From positions 1-25,603 of the forward strand of contig CAZQTF010000026.1 in the NCBI GenBank assembly GCA_964596135.1: a DNA stretch of 25,603 bases, in the 5' to 3' direction. This DNA comes from JADJNW01 sp964596135. GTDB lineage: Bacteria; Bacteroidota; Bacteroidia; Chitinophagales; Saprospiraceae. Shown one piece after another: positions 7,244 to 15,580 of this stretch (position 1 is its first letter; every line of letters begins with the position of its first letter). The notes beneath the pieces are model-generated. The model had not been told where the DNA came from. It did no database searches and saw only the letters and a list, made by a program, of their open reading frames with translations. The position numbers and the translations under genes were made by a program.

Positions 7244-7960
7244 CTAAAAGTCCAACACATCCTGCATTGTAAAAACGCCCTGTTTGCCTACAATCCACTC
7301 CGCAGCAGTGAGCGCGCCCAGTGCAAAACCCTCGCGCGAATGCGCTTCATGGCTGATAGTAATGGTATCAATCGGCGAATGGTAAGTCACCTTATGCGTA
7401 CCTGGCGCCGGATCTACTCGCTTGGAAATGATGGGCAATTCATTCTTGATATCCGTATCATGATTTACCCATTTTGTTTTGCGTTCCATTTCATTCAGAA
7501 TGCCTTCCGCCAGGGTGATTGCAGTACCACTGGGTGCATCCAGCTTCTGGGTGTGGTGAATTTCTTCCATCTCCACGTCGTATTGCGGCTGCGTATCCAT
7601 CATTTTCGCCAAAAAGCGATTCAATGCAAAAAAGATATTTACACCAATACTGAAATTAGTGGCATGCAACAGAGCACCTCCTTTGTTCTGGCAGATATTC
7701 TGGGCTTCCGCCAAATGCTCCAGCCAACCCGTAGTACCCGACACCACCGGAACGCCCGCATCCAGACAAGCCCTGACGTTGTCAAAAGCACTTTCCGGCT
7801 GAGTAAATTCGATCGCCACATTCGCTTTCTGAAGATTCGCCGTCGTTAGATCCTGCACATTATCTACATTGACTTTCAGCACCACTTCATGTCCCCTCGC
7901 CAGCGCTAATCGCTCAATGGTCTGCCCCATTTTACCGTACCCAATTAATGCAATTTTCAT
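7244..7960 (-). CDS. dapB: 4-hydroxy-tetrahydrodipicolinate reductase
   Basis: A 238-residue enzyme of the diaminopimelate/lysine pathway that reduces the dihydrodipicolinate-type intermediate with NAD(P)H. Seen in order: the Rossmann loop GYGKMGQ (7-13), IEFTQPES, VVSGTTGW, the NFSIGVNIFF segment, the catalytic stretch EEIHHTQKLDAPSGTA with its His-His, Lys and the DAPSGT substrate loop, and the C-terminal SHEAHSREGFALGA. The short form (about 240 residues against about 270 in Enterobacteria) is usual in Bacteroidota. The frame is open to an upstream ATG at 7987, but homology begins at MKIALIG, so the ATG at 7960 is chosen. The gene lies downstream of mutS on the same strand with a 286-bp gap. 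Confidence 0.96.
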   Translation of the reverse strand: MKIALIGYGKMGQTIERLALARGHEVVLKVNVDNVQDLTTANLQKANVAIEFTQPESAFDNVRACLDAGVPVVSGTTGWLEHLAEAQNICQNKGGALLHATNFSIGVNIFFALNRFLAKMMDTQPQYDVEMEEIHHTQKLDAPSGTAITLAEGILNEMERKTKWVNHDTDIKNELPIISKRVDPAPGTHKVTYHSPIDTITISHEAHSREGFALGALTAAEWIVGKQGVFTMQDVLDF

Positions 7961-8095
7961 ACAACCATTATTATTGAATGTTAACATTTTTCACATTAAC
8001 CCCTGATAATCAATATTTTTTTAAAAAAATGACCCTACCATCAATAATTTACCATTTAAATGTGACTTTACGGGAAAACAGTCGTCTCAATAAAA

Positions 8096-8126
8096 GATTA
8101 AAAACAACAGCTCTCTCTTTTTAATC
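8096..8126. other. 9-bp hairpin in the mutS-dapB spacer
   Basis: Perfect inverted repeat GATTAAAAA / TTTTTAATC with a 13-nt loop, in the 286-bp gap 7961-8246. On the minus strand it would lie in the dapB leader, just downstream of a TAAATTTG -7 match at 8140-8133 that lacks a clear -33 element. The rest of the gap is AT-rich with nothing else recognised apart from the hairpin at 8148. Confidence 0.4.
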
Positions 8127-8147
8127 TAAATGCAAATTTATGTGGTT

Positions 8148-8179
8148 GCCCTTTCGGATCATGCCGGAGGGCTTCTTTT
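8148..8179 (+). terminator. Intrinsic-terminator-like hairpin, oriented +
   Basis: Stem GCCCT..TCGG / CCGG..AGGGC with loop ATCATG and a one-base bulge, followed by TTCTTTTA on the + strand. The minus-strand flank is not T-rich, so it would not serve the minus-strand genes on either side. No + strand gene is visible upstream. Confidence 0.4.
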
Positions 8180-8246
8180 ATGACTGCCTCAAAAAATCAG
8201 AAGCCATTTGCCAAGTCATTTGATCTCAAAAAGTTGCTGTATTCCC

Positions 8247-10907
8247 CTACTCTTTAGCCTCTATTATCTTTTTGAACTCATTCAACTTCATCATACAATC
8301 AATTGGCGTCATAATATTTACGTCCAGATCGAGCAACAATTCCTTCACCTTTATTGCCGCCGGGTCGCTTGCTTCAAAAATGCTCAGTTGCATGGGTTCA
8401 GTAATATTTTTGGTATTGGCACGTTTGGCTTCGGCTATGCCCTTTTGATCATTGGTTTCAATGATTTTTTGCTCCAACTGCACCAAAATTTCTGCCGCTC
8501 GTTCGACGATGCTTTTAGGCATGCCCGCCATTTTCGCCACATGGATGCCAAAACTGTGCTGGCTCCCGCCAGGCACCAATTTTCGCAAGAAAATCACTTT
8601 ATGTCCCATTTCTTTAGTAGCGATATTATAATTGCGAATCCGGGGAAATTTTTCCGCCAATTCATTTAGTTCATGATAATGCGTGGCAAATAATGTCTTC
8701 GGGCGTGCTACGCCATTATTATGCAAAAATTCTGCGATGGACCAGGCGATGGAAATGCCGTCGTACGTGCTCGTGCCGCGCCCAATCTCGTCCAGTAAAA
8801 TCAGACTGCGATCGGAAATATTATTCATAATACTCGCCGTTTCATTCATTTCTACCATAAAAGTGGATTCGCCAGAGGAAATGTTATCGGAGGCACCCAC
8901 GCGCGTAAATACCTTGTCGAGCAAGCCCAAACTGGCACTTGCTGCCGGTACAAAACTCCCCATCTGCGCCAGGAGGCAAATCAAAGCCGTTTGCCGCAGC
9001 ACCGCCGACTTACCTGACATATTCGGACCGGTAATCATCAGAATCTGCTGATCCTCAGAGTCTAAGTACACATCATTAGGTACGTAGCTTTCGCCCAGTG
9101 CCAGTTGCTGCTCAATCACCGGGTGGCGCCCTTCCCGAATATCTATAATCAATGATTCGTTAATTTCGGGTTGGCAATAGTTATTTTTCTCGGCAATGGT
9201 CGCAAACGCCATCAGGCAATCGAGTCGTGCAATAAGATGCGCATTGTGCTGGATCGGCTGAATGTAATCGGAAATCGTCAATACTAACTGCTCGAATAAC
9301 TCCGTTTCCAATTCCAGAATGCGTTCTTCCGCTCCTAAAATTTTGGTTTCCAATTGTTTAAGCTCATCTGTGATGTAGCGTTCGCCGTTGGTCAGCGTTT
9401 GTTTGCGCGTCCATTCAGGGGGCACCTGATTTTTATATTTGTTGGTCACTTCCAGATAATAACCAAACACCGTATTAAAACCGATTTTCAAACTGGAAAT
9501 GCCGGTGCGTTCGATCTCGATTCGTTGAATATCAAGCAGTAAATCTTTGGTATGATTTACAACGTTGCGCAGATCATCCAGTTCTGTATCAAAATTATCT
9601 GCAATAACGCCGCCTTTCGCCAGATTTACCGGCGCATCTTCCACGATTTGCCGGGCGATCTGCTCCCGCAAAACTTTACACGGATTTAGTCCTTCGGCGA
9701 TTTTTACTAAATAGGCATGACCGCTTTCATGTAATAAGTGCTTTACCGGATCAAGTGCATATAATGCTTTTTTTAACTGTACGACCTCGCGCGGATTTAA
9801 TTTGCCCAATGGCGCTTTGGAAATCAAGCGCTCCAGGTCGCCCATTTGCACGACAAATTTTTCGATCTCGGCTTTTATTTCGCGGTTTTTCCGAAAAAAA
9901 TCCACAATCTCCAGTCGTTCTTCGATCGCTTTTTTGGATTTCAAAGGCAAGACAACCCACTTTTTCAGCAAGCGCGCGCCCATCGGCGAGATGGTCTTAT
10001 CCAGAATTTTGATAAGCGGAACGCCCGTTTCATGCGGGCTGTGCAGCAGTTCGAGGTTGCGAATGGTGAAGCGGTCGAGCCACACGTAGCGATGGGGCTG
10101 AATGCGGCTGATACTGCTGACATGTCGCAGGTTTTTATTTTCGGTGGAAGCCAGATAATGCAGCGTAGCGCCGGCTGCGATTTGTGCCAGCGTCAATTCC
10201 TCCACGCCAAAACCCTTCAGATTCTGCACTTCGAAGTGCTCCAGCAGTTTTTCGCGGGCATAATCTTCTGTAAAAACCCATTCGTCAATCGGATACGTAT
10301 AGAATTTTTCGCCAAACCAGCGCTCAAAGTCTTTTTTGTAATTTTTGGGAAAAATGACCTCAGCAGGATTAAAGCTCTGCAATAATTTGTCAATGTAACC
10401 TTGCTCGCCTTCGCTTACCAGGAATTCGCCGGTAGAAATGTCCAGAAAAGCCACGCCAGCACTGTCTTTCTGAAAAAAGACCGACGCCAGATAATTATTG
10501 GTTTTGTGGTCGAGCAATTTATCATCCACCGCGATGCCGGGCGTCACGACTTCGGTTACTTCGCGCTTCACGATTTTCTTTTGCGGACTTGGTTTTTCCA
10601 TCTGCTCGCAGATCGCCACACGATAACCTGCCCGGACCAACCTCGGCAGATACAAATCCATCGAATGGTGCGGAAAGCCCGCCAATTCTACATCGCTGCC
10701 GCCGTTGTTGCGCGCCGTGAGCACGATGCCCAGCACCCGCGAAGCCGTCACCGCGTCCTCGCCGAACGTCTCATAAAAATCGCCTACCCGAAACAACAGA
10801 ATCGCGTCGGGATATTTGGTTTTTACCTTGTAATACTGCGCCATCAGCGGCGTCAGTTTTGCATCGTCATTTTTGGTAGAAGTTTCGGTCTTTGCTTTTC
10901 GTGCCAA
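8247..10907 (-). CDS. mutS: DNA mismatch repair protein MutS
   Basis: An 886-residue full-length MutS, which recognises mismatches as a dimer and recruits MutL using ATP. The mismatch-reading motif is GDFYETFGEDA (F44-x-E46). The connector, lever and clamp regions follow without gaps. The ATPase has Walker A GPNMSGKS (627-634), Walker B LLDEIGRGTSTYDG (from 704) and ATHYHELNEL. Walker A carries Ser where most MutS have Gly (GPNMGGKS). The length is normal (about 850-880). The start ATG gives MARKAKTE, a basic lead before the conserved TPLMAQYY. A good promoter lies upstream (10981-11012), with a leader of about 65 nt. Confidence 0.98.
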   Translation of the reverse strand: MARKAKTETSTKNDDAKLTPLMAQYYKVKTKYPDAILLFRVGDFYETFGEDAVTASRVLGIVLTARNNGGSDVELAGFPHHSMDLYLPRLVRAGYRVAICEQMEKPSPQKKIVKREVTEVVTPGIAVDDKLLDHKTNNYLASVFFQKDSAGVAFLDISTGEFLVSEGEQGYIDKLLQSFNPAEVIFPKNYKKDFERWFGEKFYTYPIDEWVFTEDYAREKLLEHFEVQNLKGFGVEELTLAQIAAGATLHYLASTENKNLRHVSSISRIQPHRYVWLDRFTIRNLELLHSPHETGVPLIKILDKTISPMGARLLKKWVVLPLKSKKAIEERLEIVDFFRKNREIKAEIEKFVVQMGDLERLISKAPLGKLNPREVVQLKKALYALDPVKHLLHESGHAYLVKIAEGLNPCKVLREQIARQIVEDAPVNLAKGGVIADNFDTELDDLRNVVNHTKDLLLDIQRIEIERTGISSLKIGFNTVFGYYLEVTNKYKNQVPPEWTRKQTLTNGERYITDELKQLETKILGAEERILELETELFEQLVLTISDYIQPIQHNAHLIARLDCLMAFATIAEKNNYCQPEINESLIIDIREGRHPVIEQQLALGESYVPNDVYLDSEDQQILMITGPNMSGKSAVLRQTALICLLAQMGSFVPAASASLGLLDKVFTRVGASDNISSGESTFMVEMNETASIMNNISDRSLILLDEIGRGTSTYDGISIAWSIAEFLHNNGVARPKTLFATHYHELNELAEKFPRIRNYNIATKEMGHKVIFLRKLVPGGSQHSFGIHVAKMAGMPKSIVERAAEILVQLEQKIIETNDQKGIAEAKRANTKNITEPMQLSIFEASDPAAIKVKELLLDLDVNIMTPIDCMMKLNEFKKIIEAKE

Positions 10908-10921
10908 TTTTTTCAGATTTT

Positions 10922-10964
10922 AGACTTTAAATATTAGATGGTAAAAAAGCTAATATCTAATGTC
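10922..10964 (-). other. Hairpin in the mutS leader
   Basis: The minus strand has AGAC..ATATTAG paired with CTAATAT..GTCT around a T-rich loop. An alternative pairing ATTAGAT/ATCTAAT uses overlapping bases. It lies between the predicted transcription start and the mutS start codon. Confidence 0.35.
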
Positions 10965-10980
10965 TCTTTCACAAGGAAAA

Positions 10981-11012
10981 CAAAGATAGCGAAAATTGGA
11001 AGGAAAGCTCAA
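10981..11012 (-). promoter_or_regulatory. mutS promoter
   Basis: On the minus strand, TTG (11012-11010), 21 bp, TATCTTTG (10988-10981): a perfect -7 and an accepted spacing for Bacteroidota sigma-A promoters. Confidence 0.6.
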
Positions 11013-11107
11013 GGAGATCAGATGCCAGTTTTCAACAAAAGTTTGTAGCTTGGTGCGCAGAATGAGTAGCAGCGGCTTGAGCTGCGGAAGTAATAAAACA
11101 AAACAAC

Positions 11108-12895
11108 ATGAACTTAGCGACTTTAGACTGGGCGATTATCGCCGCATTTTTTGCATTGTCCCTCCTGGTCGGGGTGCTTGTGTCGAAGCGGTCAGGGCAG
11201 AATTCTTCCGAATTTTTCCTCTCAGGGCGCAGCATGCCCTGGTGGTTGCTGGGTTTTTCGATGGTGGCGACTACTTTTTCTGCGGATACGCCCAACTTGG
11301 TCACCGACATCGTACGAAAAAATGGCGTAGCCGGCAACTGGGCGTGGTGGGCATTTCTGCTCACGGGCATGCTCACGGTATTTGTATATGCCAAGCTCTG
11401 GCGGCGCAGCGGCGTACTCACCGATGTAGAATTTTACGAAATTCGCTACAGCGGTCCGATGGCAGCTTTTCTGCGAGGCTTCAGAGCAATATACTTAGGG
11501 GTATTCTTTAATGTGATGATTATGGCGACGGTGTGTCTGGCGGGTATCAAGATTGGCGGGGTGATGCTGGGCATGTCGCCAACACAGACGTTGCTGCTGG
11601 CTACGACAATTACGGTTATTTATTCGGTGATCGGCGGCTTTGCTGGAGTAATCTGGACGGATTTTTTTCAGTTTGTGATTGCCATGATCGGCTCGCTGAC
11701 AGCGGCGGTTTTTATTGTGCATTTGCCACAAATAGGCGGTTTGGAGAGCTTGCTTACTCATCCGGCGGTCAGCGCTAAACTTAACGTATTACCTGATTTC
11801 AGTGATCGCAATGTTCTGATTCCGTTGTTTCTAATGCCACTGGCGGTACAATGGTGGAGCGTATGGTATCCTGGTGCCGAACCAGGCGGCGGCGGCTACA
11901 TTGCCCAGCGAATGCTGGCGGCAAAAAACGAAAACCATGCGATGGGCGCGACTTTATTTTTTAACATTATGCACTATGCGCTGCGTCCCTGGCCCTGGAT
12001 TTTAGTAGCATTGGCTTCGATCATTATATTTCCGGATTTTGCATCCCTACAAAAAGCATTTCCGAATGTAAATGTAAATGTAATAAATGATGATCTTGCA
12101 TACCCGGCCATGATGACTTTATTACCCACCGGTTTGCTGGGCATAATTGTAGCGTCGCTGATTGCCGCGTTTATGTCCACCATTGCCACGCATTTGAACT
12201 GGGGTTCGTCCTATGTCGTAAATGACTGGTACAAGCGATTTGTAAAGCCAGAAGCCTCTGAAAAACAATTGGTTACCATCGGTCGAATTTCAACGGTCCT
12301 GTTGATGGCGCTGGCGGCGCTGGTGGCGCTGGCACTGACCAATGCCTTACAAGCGTTTAATATTTTATTGCAAATCGGAGCCGGCACGGGCTTACTGTTT
12401 ATCTTGCGCTGGTTTTGGTGGCGGATCAATGCATTTAGCGAGCTGGCCGCAATGGTCATTTCATTTTTAGTTGCTGTATATTTTGAATTTTTGCATACCA
12501 ACGCCCTCGGCTGGGCACCAATGCCGGATTACCAAAAACTCTTGACAGGGGTAGGCATTACCACAATCGGCTGGTTATCCGTTGCTTTACTCACTCCTCC
12601 TGCAGATCACGAAGTATTGGTGCGTTTTTACAAACTGGTAAAACCAGCAAGTATCGGCTGGCAACCAGTGATTGACAAAGCAATTGCCAACGGCGAACTC
12701 AAACCGGAAGAAGTCAATACCGGCAAGCTCCCGCTGGAAATTGGCGGCATGCTGATCGGCACCATTTCCGTTTATGCTGCCCTGTTTGCTACGGGATTTT
12801 GGATTTATGGCAATTTACCTGCAGCAACGATTGCGACGATTGCAGCCCTGATCGGCGGATTTTTACTATTCCGCATCTGGGAAAAAGTGCAATAA
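11108..12895 (+). CDS. Sodium:solute symporter (SSS family)
   Basis: A 595-residue inner-membrane transporter. It is hydrophobic throughout, with about 13-14 membrane helices. The start is typical of the family: LDWAIIAAFFALSLLVGV, then the FFLSGRSMPWWLLGFSM loop and a TFSADTP segment that in SSS proteins forms part of the sodium/substrate region. Later segments (TVIYSVIGGFAGVIWTDFFQ; LIAAFMSTIATHLNWGSSYV) are also characteristic. The substrate cannot be read from the sequence; SSS members carry sugars, amino acids, organic acids or other solutes. A short codon repeat encodes NVNVNV at about 12066-12083. It is divergent from mutS. It starts at an ATG after an A-rich AAAACAAAACAAC leader, usual for this phylum. 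Confidence 0.93.
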   Translation: MNLATLDWAIIAAFFALSLLVGVLVSKRSGQNSSEFFLSGRSMPWWLLGFSMVATTFSADTPNLVTDIVRKNGVAGNWAWWAFLLTGMLTVFVYAKLWRRSGVLTDVEFYEIRYSGPMAAFLRGFRAIYLGVFFNVMIMATVCLAGIKIGGVMLGMSPTQTLLLATTITVIYSVIGGFAGVIWTDFFQFVIAMIGSLTAAVFIVHLPQIGGLESLLTHPAVSAKLNVLPDFSDRNVLIPLFLMPLAVQWWSVWYPGAEPGGGGYIAQRMLAAKNENHAMGATLFFNIMHYALRPWPWILVALASIIIFPDFASLQKAFPNVNVNVINDDLAYPAMMTLLPTGLLGIIVASLIAAFMSTIATHLNWGSSYVVNDWYKRFVKPEASEKQLVTIGRISTVLLMALAALVALALTNALQAFNILLQIGAGTGLLFILRWFWWRINAFSELAAMVISFLVAVYFEFLHTNALGWAPMPDYQKLLTGVGITTIGWLSVALLTPPADHEVLVRFYKLVKPASIGWQPVIDKAIANGELKPEEVNTGKLPLEIGGMLIGTISVYAALFATGFWIYGNLPAATIATIAALIGGFLLFRIWEKVQ

Positions 12896-12949
12896 AAGCA
12901 TGCAATATTTACATTTCAAACGAAATAATCAAGCAACTGAAGTTTTGCC

Positions 12950-12979
12950 TTGAACTTTGTCTTATTTGACCTATTTTTG
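12950..12979 (+). promoter_or_regulatory. Ferredoxin gene promoter
   Basis: TTG (12950-12952), 19 bp, TATTTTTG (12972-12979): a perfect match to the Bacteroidota consensus. The predicted start near 12986 leaves a leader of about 58 nt before the ATG at 13044 and rules out the alternative frame start at 12957. Confidence 0.65.
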
Positions 12980-13043
12980 CACCCGTAACGAACTTTTGCC
13001 TTCGGGCACCGTTTCAAATTACGAATACAAAAATTGTGCAGTT

Positions 13044-13391
13044 ATGGCAATCATGATAACGGACGAATGCATCAATTGCGGGGCTTGCGAGCCGGAGTGT
13101 CCGAATAATGCGATCTATGAAGGAGGCATCGAATGGGCGATTTCCGATGGGAATACAGTCAAAGGAGCATACGTGCTGGAAGACGGCAAAGAAGTGGATG
13201 CAGATGCCCTGCAGGCGCCGATTTCGAATGATTATTATTATATAGTACCCGATAAATGTACAGAGTGCGTGGGCTTCCACGAAGAACCGCAATGCGCCGC
13301 CGTATGCCCGGTGGATTGCTGCGTGCCCGATCCCGAACGCGTGGAAAGCGAAGCGCTATTGCTGGCAAGAAAAGAACGCTTGCATCTTTAA
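13044..13391 (+). CDS. 2[4Fe-4S] ferredoxin
   Basis: A 115-residue soluble electron carrier. The first cluster motif is C9-x2-C12-x2-C15-x3-C19-P. The second has the long-spaced form C72-x2-C75-x8-C84-x3-C88-P, as in the Alvin/YfhL-type ferredoxins with an inserted loop between two cluster ligands. A C-terminal helix (ERVESEALLLARKER) follows. Between the two motifs is an acidic insertion of about 45 residues (GGIEWAISDG..VDADALQ). No redox partner gene is adjacent, so the pathway is not shown. The ATG at 13044 is chosen because the promoter lies between it and any upstream start. Confidence 0.93.
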   Translation: MAIMITDECINCGACEPECPNNAIYEGGIEWAISDGNTVKGAYVLEDGKEVDADALQAPISNDYYYIVPDKCTECVGFHEEPQCAAVCPVDCCVPDPERVESEALLLARKERLHL

Positions 13392-13438
13392 AAATGAATG
13401 GAAGCATTTTCATAAAAATCATTCCTTTACACCTACGT

Positions 13439-14296
13439 TCATTTAGCAGCAGCTTCCCAAAATAACTGCTTGATGGTTGCCGGTTCTGAAAATTGCAACG
13501 CATGACCTCGACCAGGGAGAATGATCATCCTTACCAATGCATTCACCAACTGTTCTTTTGCGTAATGGGCATTCTCCGGATAGATCAGTTCGTCGGCATC
13601 GCCCTGGATAATCGTGACCGGTATCTGAATATCTTCCCAGCAAATCATCTTTTCCAGCTCCGCTTTGTGTGAAAATTTCTCGTAGGTTGCCAGTCTCAGA
13701 AATTTCGGAAACAGATATTTAATAATCGGCGTTTTCATTAAATGCGAAATGCCGTAGGTTTTCTCCGCGCCCGGTTTTAAAGAAGCCGACAACAGCACTG
13801 CCCGATCGGCAATACCCGGATAATCCATCAGCAACCGCGCCACGATCGTGCCACCGTAGGAAGAACCGATCAGCGTTATCGGTTTGCCATTGTCAATCTG
13901 ATCAAACATGGGGCGAATCAACGCCGCTTGTTTTTCCAGATCGGTGACCACCTCGCCAAAGTCGGATTTACCGTAGCCCGGACGGTCAATGCTCACCATC
14001 CTGAAATGCGCCAAAAAGAGGGAATCGGTGTAATAATTTGCCCAGCTTTTCAGCGAACTCGGCGCGCCATGAATAAACACCAGCGTTGGCAGCGTGTCGT
14101 TACCAACTTTCAGGTAGCGCATAGTCTGCTCTCCCGTTTTATAGCGCACCAATTGCCCTGCGATTTTCCTTCTGTCCAAAGGCTCAAAAACAGTAGCATC
14201 CCGCGTATCGGTAAACCGCCGGATGCCACAGCCACCAAAGCTGTATGCCATTGCCAAAAGCAGGATAAAACCAAAGAAAAAAGCCCGCCATTTCAT
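13439..14296 (-). CDS. Alpha/beta hydrolase, probable lipoprotein
   Basis: 285 residues. The N-terminus is a hydrophobic signal ending SFGGC (C23), a plausible though imperfect lipobox, so the enzyme is probably lipid-anchored in the envelope. Hydrolase fold markers: FIHGAPSS (oxyanion loop, about 75-82), SIDRPGYGKSD, nucleophile elbow GSSYGG (S146), acid in QGDADE (D233 or D235) and histidine in GRGHALQF (H265). The triad is complete. The substrate is unknown; the family includes esterases, peptidases and lactonases. It converges with the ferredoxin gene (47-bp gap) and diverges from the SDR gene. Confidence 0.9.
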   Translation of the reverse strand: MKWRAFFFGFILLLAMAYSFGGCGIRRFTDTRDATVFEPLDRRKIAGQLVRYKTGEQTMRYLKVGNDTLPTLVFIHGAPSSLKSWANYYTDSLFLAHFRMVSIDRPGYGKSDFGEVVTDLEKQAALIRPMFDQIDNGKPITLIGSSYGGTIVARLLMDYPGIADRAVLLSASLKPGAEKTYGISHLMKTPIIKYLFPKFLRLATYEKFSHKAELEKMICWEDIQIPVTIIQGDADELIYPENAHYAKEQLVNALVRMIILPGRGHALQFSEPATIKQLFWEAAAK

Positions 14297-14410
14297 ACCT
14301 GAGTCAATTGGATGATATTTTTTATAACGAATTTTGAATCCTTTGGTTTTTACACTTCAGAATTAGGATTAGTTTGCTATTTTTCGGCAAAGTACTAAAA
14401 TTATAATCCG

Positions 14411-15178
14411 ATGAATATTCAGGATATTTTCAATCTGGAAGGCAAAGTTGCCGTCATCACGGGCGCCAGTAAAGGCATTGGCGAGGCGGTTGCTTTTGCA
14501 TTGGGTAAAGCAGGCGCTAGGGTCGTTATTTCCAGCCGAAAACAGGAAGCCTTAAACGAAACTGCCGATCGCCTGCGCCGGGAAGGCATTGTTGTTTTTG
14601 CGCTTGCCGCAAATACTGGCAGCACCGAAGACCTGAAAAACTTAGTGCACCGCACACTCGAAAATTTTGGCAGAATTGATATTGTGGTGAATAACGCCGC
14701 CACCAACCCGGTTTTTGGTCCTGTCGAAGATGTAGCAGAATGGGCTTTTAACAAAATCATGGAAGTCAATGTAAAAGGTCCGTTCGAACTTGCCAAACTG
14801 GCATTACCCGACATGAAAAAGCACAAAGGGGGCGTCATCATCAACATCAGCAGCATCGGGGGCGTATCGCCGGAGCCGCAATTGGGGATTTACAGCGTGA
14901 GCAAAGCCGCACTTATCTCATTGACGAAAGTCATGGCGAAAGAATGGGGACCTTATGGCGTTCGCGCCAACGTGATCTGTCCGGGTTTTATCAAAACGAA
15001 ATTCAGCGAAGCGCTCTGGAGCAACGAGCAAATCCTGAACCACATATTATCAAAACAATCCATTCAACGTTTGGGCACTGTTGAAGAAATCGCAGCAATG
15101 GCACTGTTTCTGGCTTCCGATGCTTCGAGTTTCAGCACCGGCTCGGTATTCCTGGCAGATGGAGGATATACGATTTAG
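14411..15178 (+). CDS. Short-chain dehydrogenase/reductase
   Basis: A 255-residue classical SDR, an NAD(P)-dependent oxidoreductase. Motifs: TGASKGIG (17-24), the NNAA stretch at 94-97, the SS pair at 147-148 holding the catalytic Ser, Y161 and K165 in YSVSKAA, and the PGFIKT loop after it. An Arg in SSRK (R43) after the second strand suggests NADP(H). It resembles FabG/DHRS4-like reductases, but it lacks a fatty-acid synthesis context, so the substrate is open. The -7-like TATTTTTC at 14378-14385 lacks a clear -33 element. The translation start region (TTATAATCCGATGAATAT) is nearly identical to the box repeated at 1363-1791. The gene is followed by the small lipoprotein gene and fhs on the same strand. 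Confidence 0.92.
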   Translation: MNIQDIFNLEGKVAVITGASKGIGEAVAFALGKAGARVVISSRKQEALNETADRLRREGIVVFALAANTGSTEDLKNLVHRTLENFGRIDIVVNNAATNPVFGPVEDVAEWAFNKIMEVNVKGPFELAKLALPDMKKHKGGVIINISSIGGVSPEPQLGIYSVSKAALISLTKVMAKEWGPYGVRANVICPGFIKTKFSEALWSNEQILNHILSKQSIQRLGTVEEIAAMALFLASDASSFSTGSVFLADGGYTI

Positions 15179-15216
15179 GTGTTAGGTATGGGATGTTGGC
15201 ATTTAAATGATGTAAA

Positions 15217-15534
15217 ATGAAAATTAAAGCCCCCTTATTTACGCTTATTGCCGCTTTTTTATTTAGCAATTGCGATTGCGTATTGCAAGCGGAAGGTATT
15301 GTGGTAGATTCAGACTCCAAGATATTACTTTCTAATGTAATGATTTCCAGCGACATGAATTTCAAAAAAGATGTGGTGATATCCGACGAAAAGGGGTATT
15401 TTCTGTTTTCCGACATTACCGGCGGCTGGAAATGCCCGGATTTGAAACTTTATTTTCAAAAAGAAGGCTACCAGTTGTATGAAAAAAATTATCCATCCAA
15501 TAATAGAATGGATACTATTTACCTCAAAAAATAA
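15217..15534 (+). CDS. Small lipoprotein with a carboxypeptidase-regulatory-like fold
   Basis: 105 residues. Basic start MKIK, hydrophobic stretch and LFSNC (C19) suggest a lipoprotein signal, although Asn before the Cys is unusual. The remaining sequence (AEGIVVDSDSKILLSNVMIS, then VVISDEKGYFLFSD, and a C-terminal DTIYLKK) is the pattern of a single CarboxypepD_reg/CNA-B-like beta sandwich, common in Bacteroidota envelope proteins. It starts 38 bp after the SDR stop and ends 46 bp before fhs, so it may be in one transcript with them. Its function is unknown. Confidence 0.75.
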   Translation: MKIKAPLFTLIAAFLFSNCDCVLQAEGIVVDSDSKILLSNVMISSDMNFKKDVVISDEKGYFLFSDITGGWKCPDLKLYFQKEGYQLYEKNYPSNNRMDTIYLKK

Positions 15535-15580
15535 TAATCAGAATCAAAACCTGTTTCCTTAACCAAACCATCAACAAACA

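Noticed and set aside
12957..13043. N-terminal extension of the ferredoxin
   Set aside because: The promoter -7 element (12972-12979) lies inside it, so it would not be transcribed in full.
13400..13425. Imperfect hairpin GGAA..ATTTT / AAAAT..TTCC between the ferredoxin and hydrolase genes
   Set aside because: Short AU-rich stems with an internal loop and no clear T-run; too weak to call a terminator.
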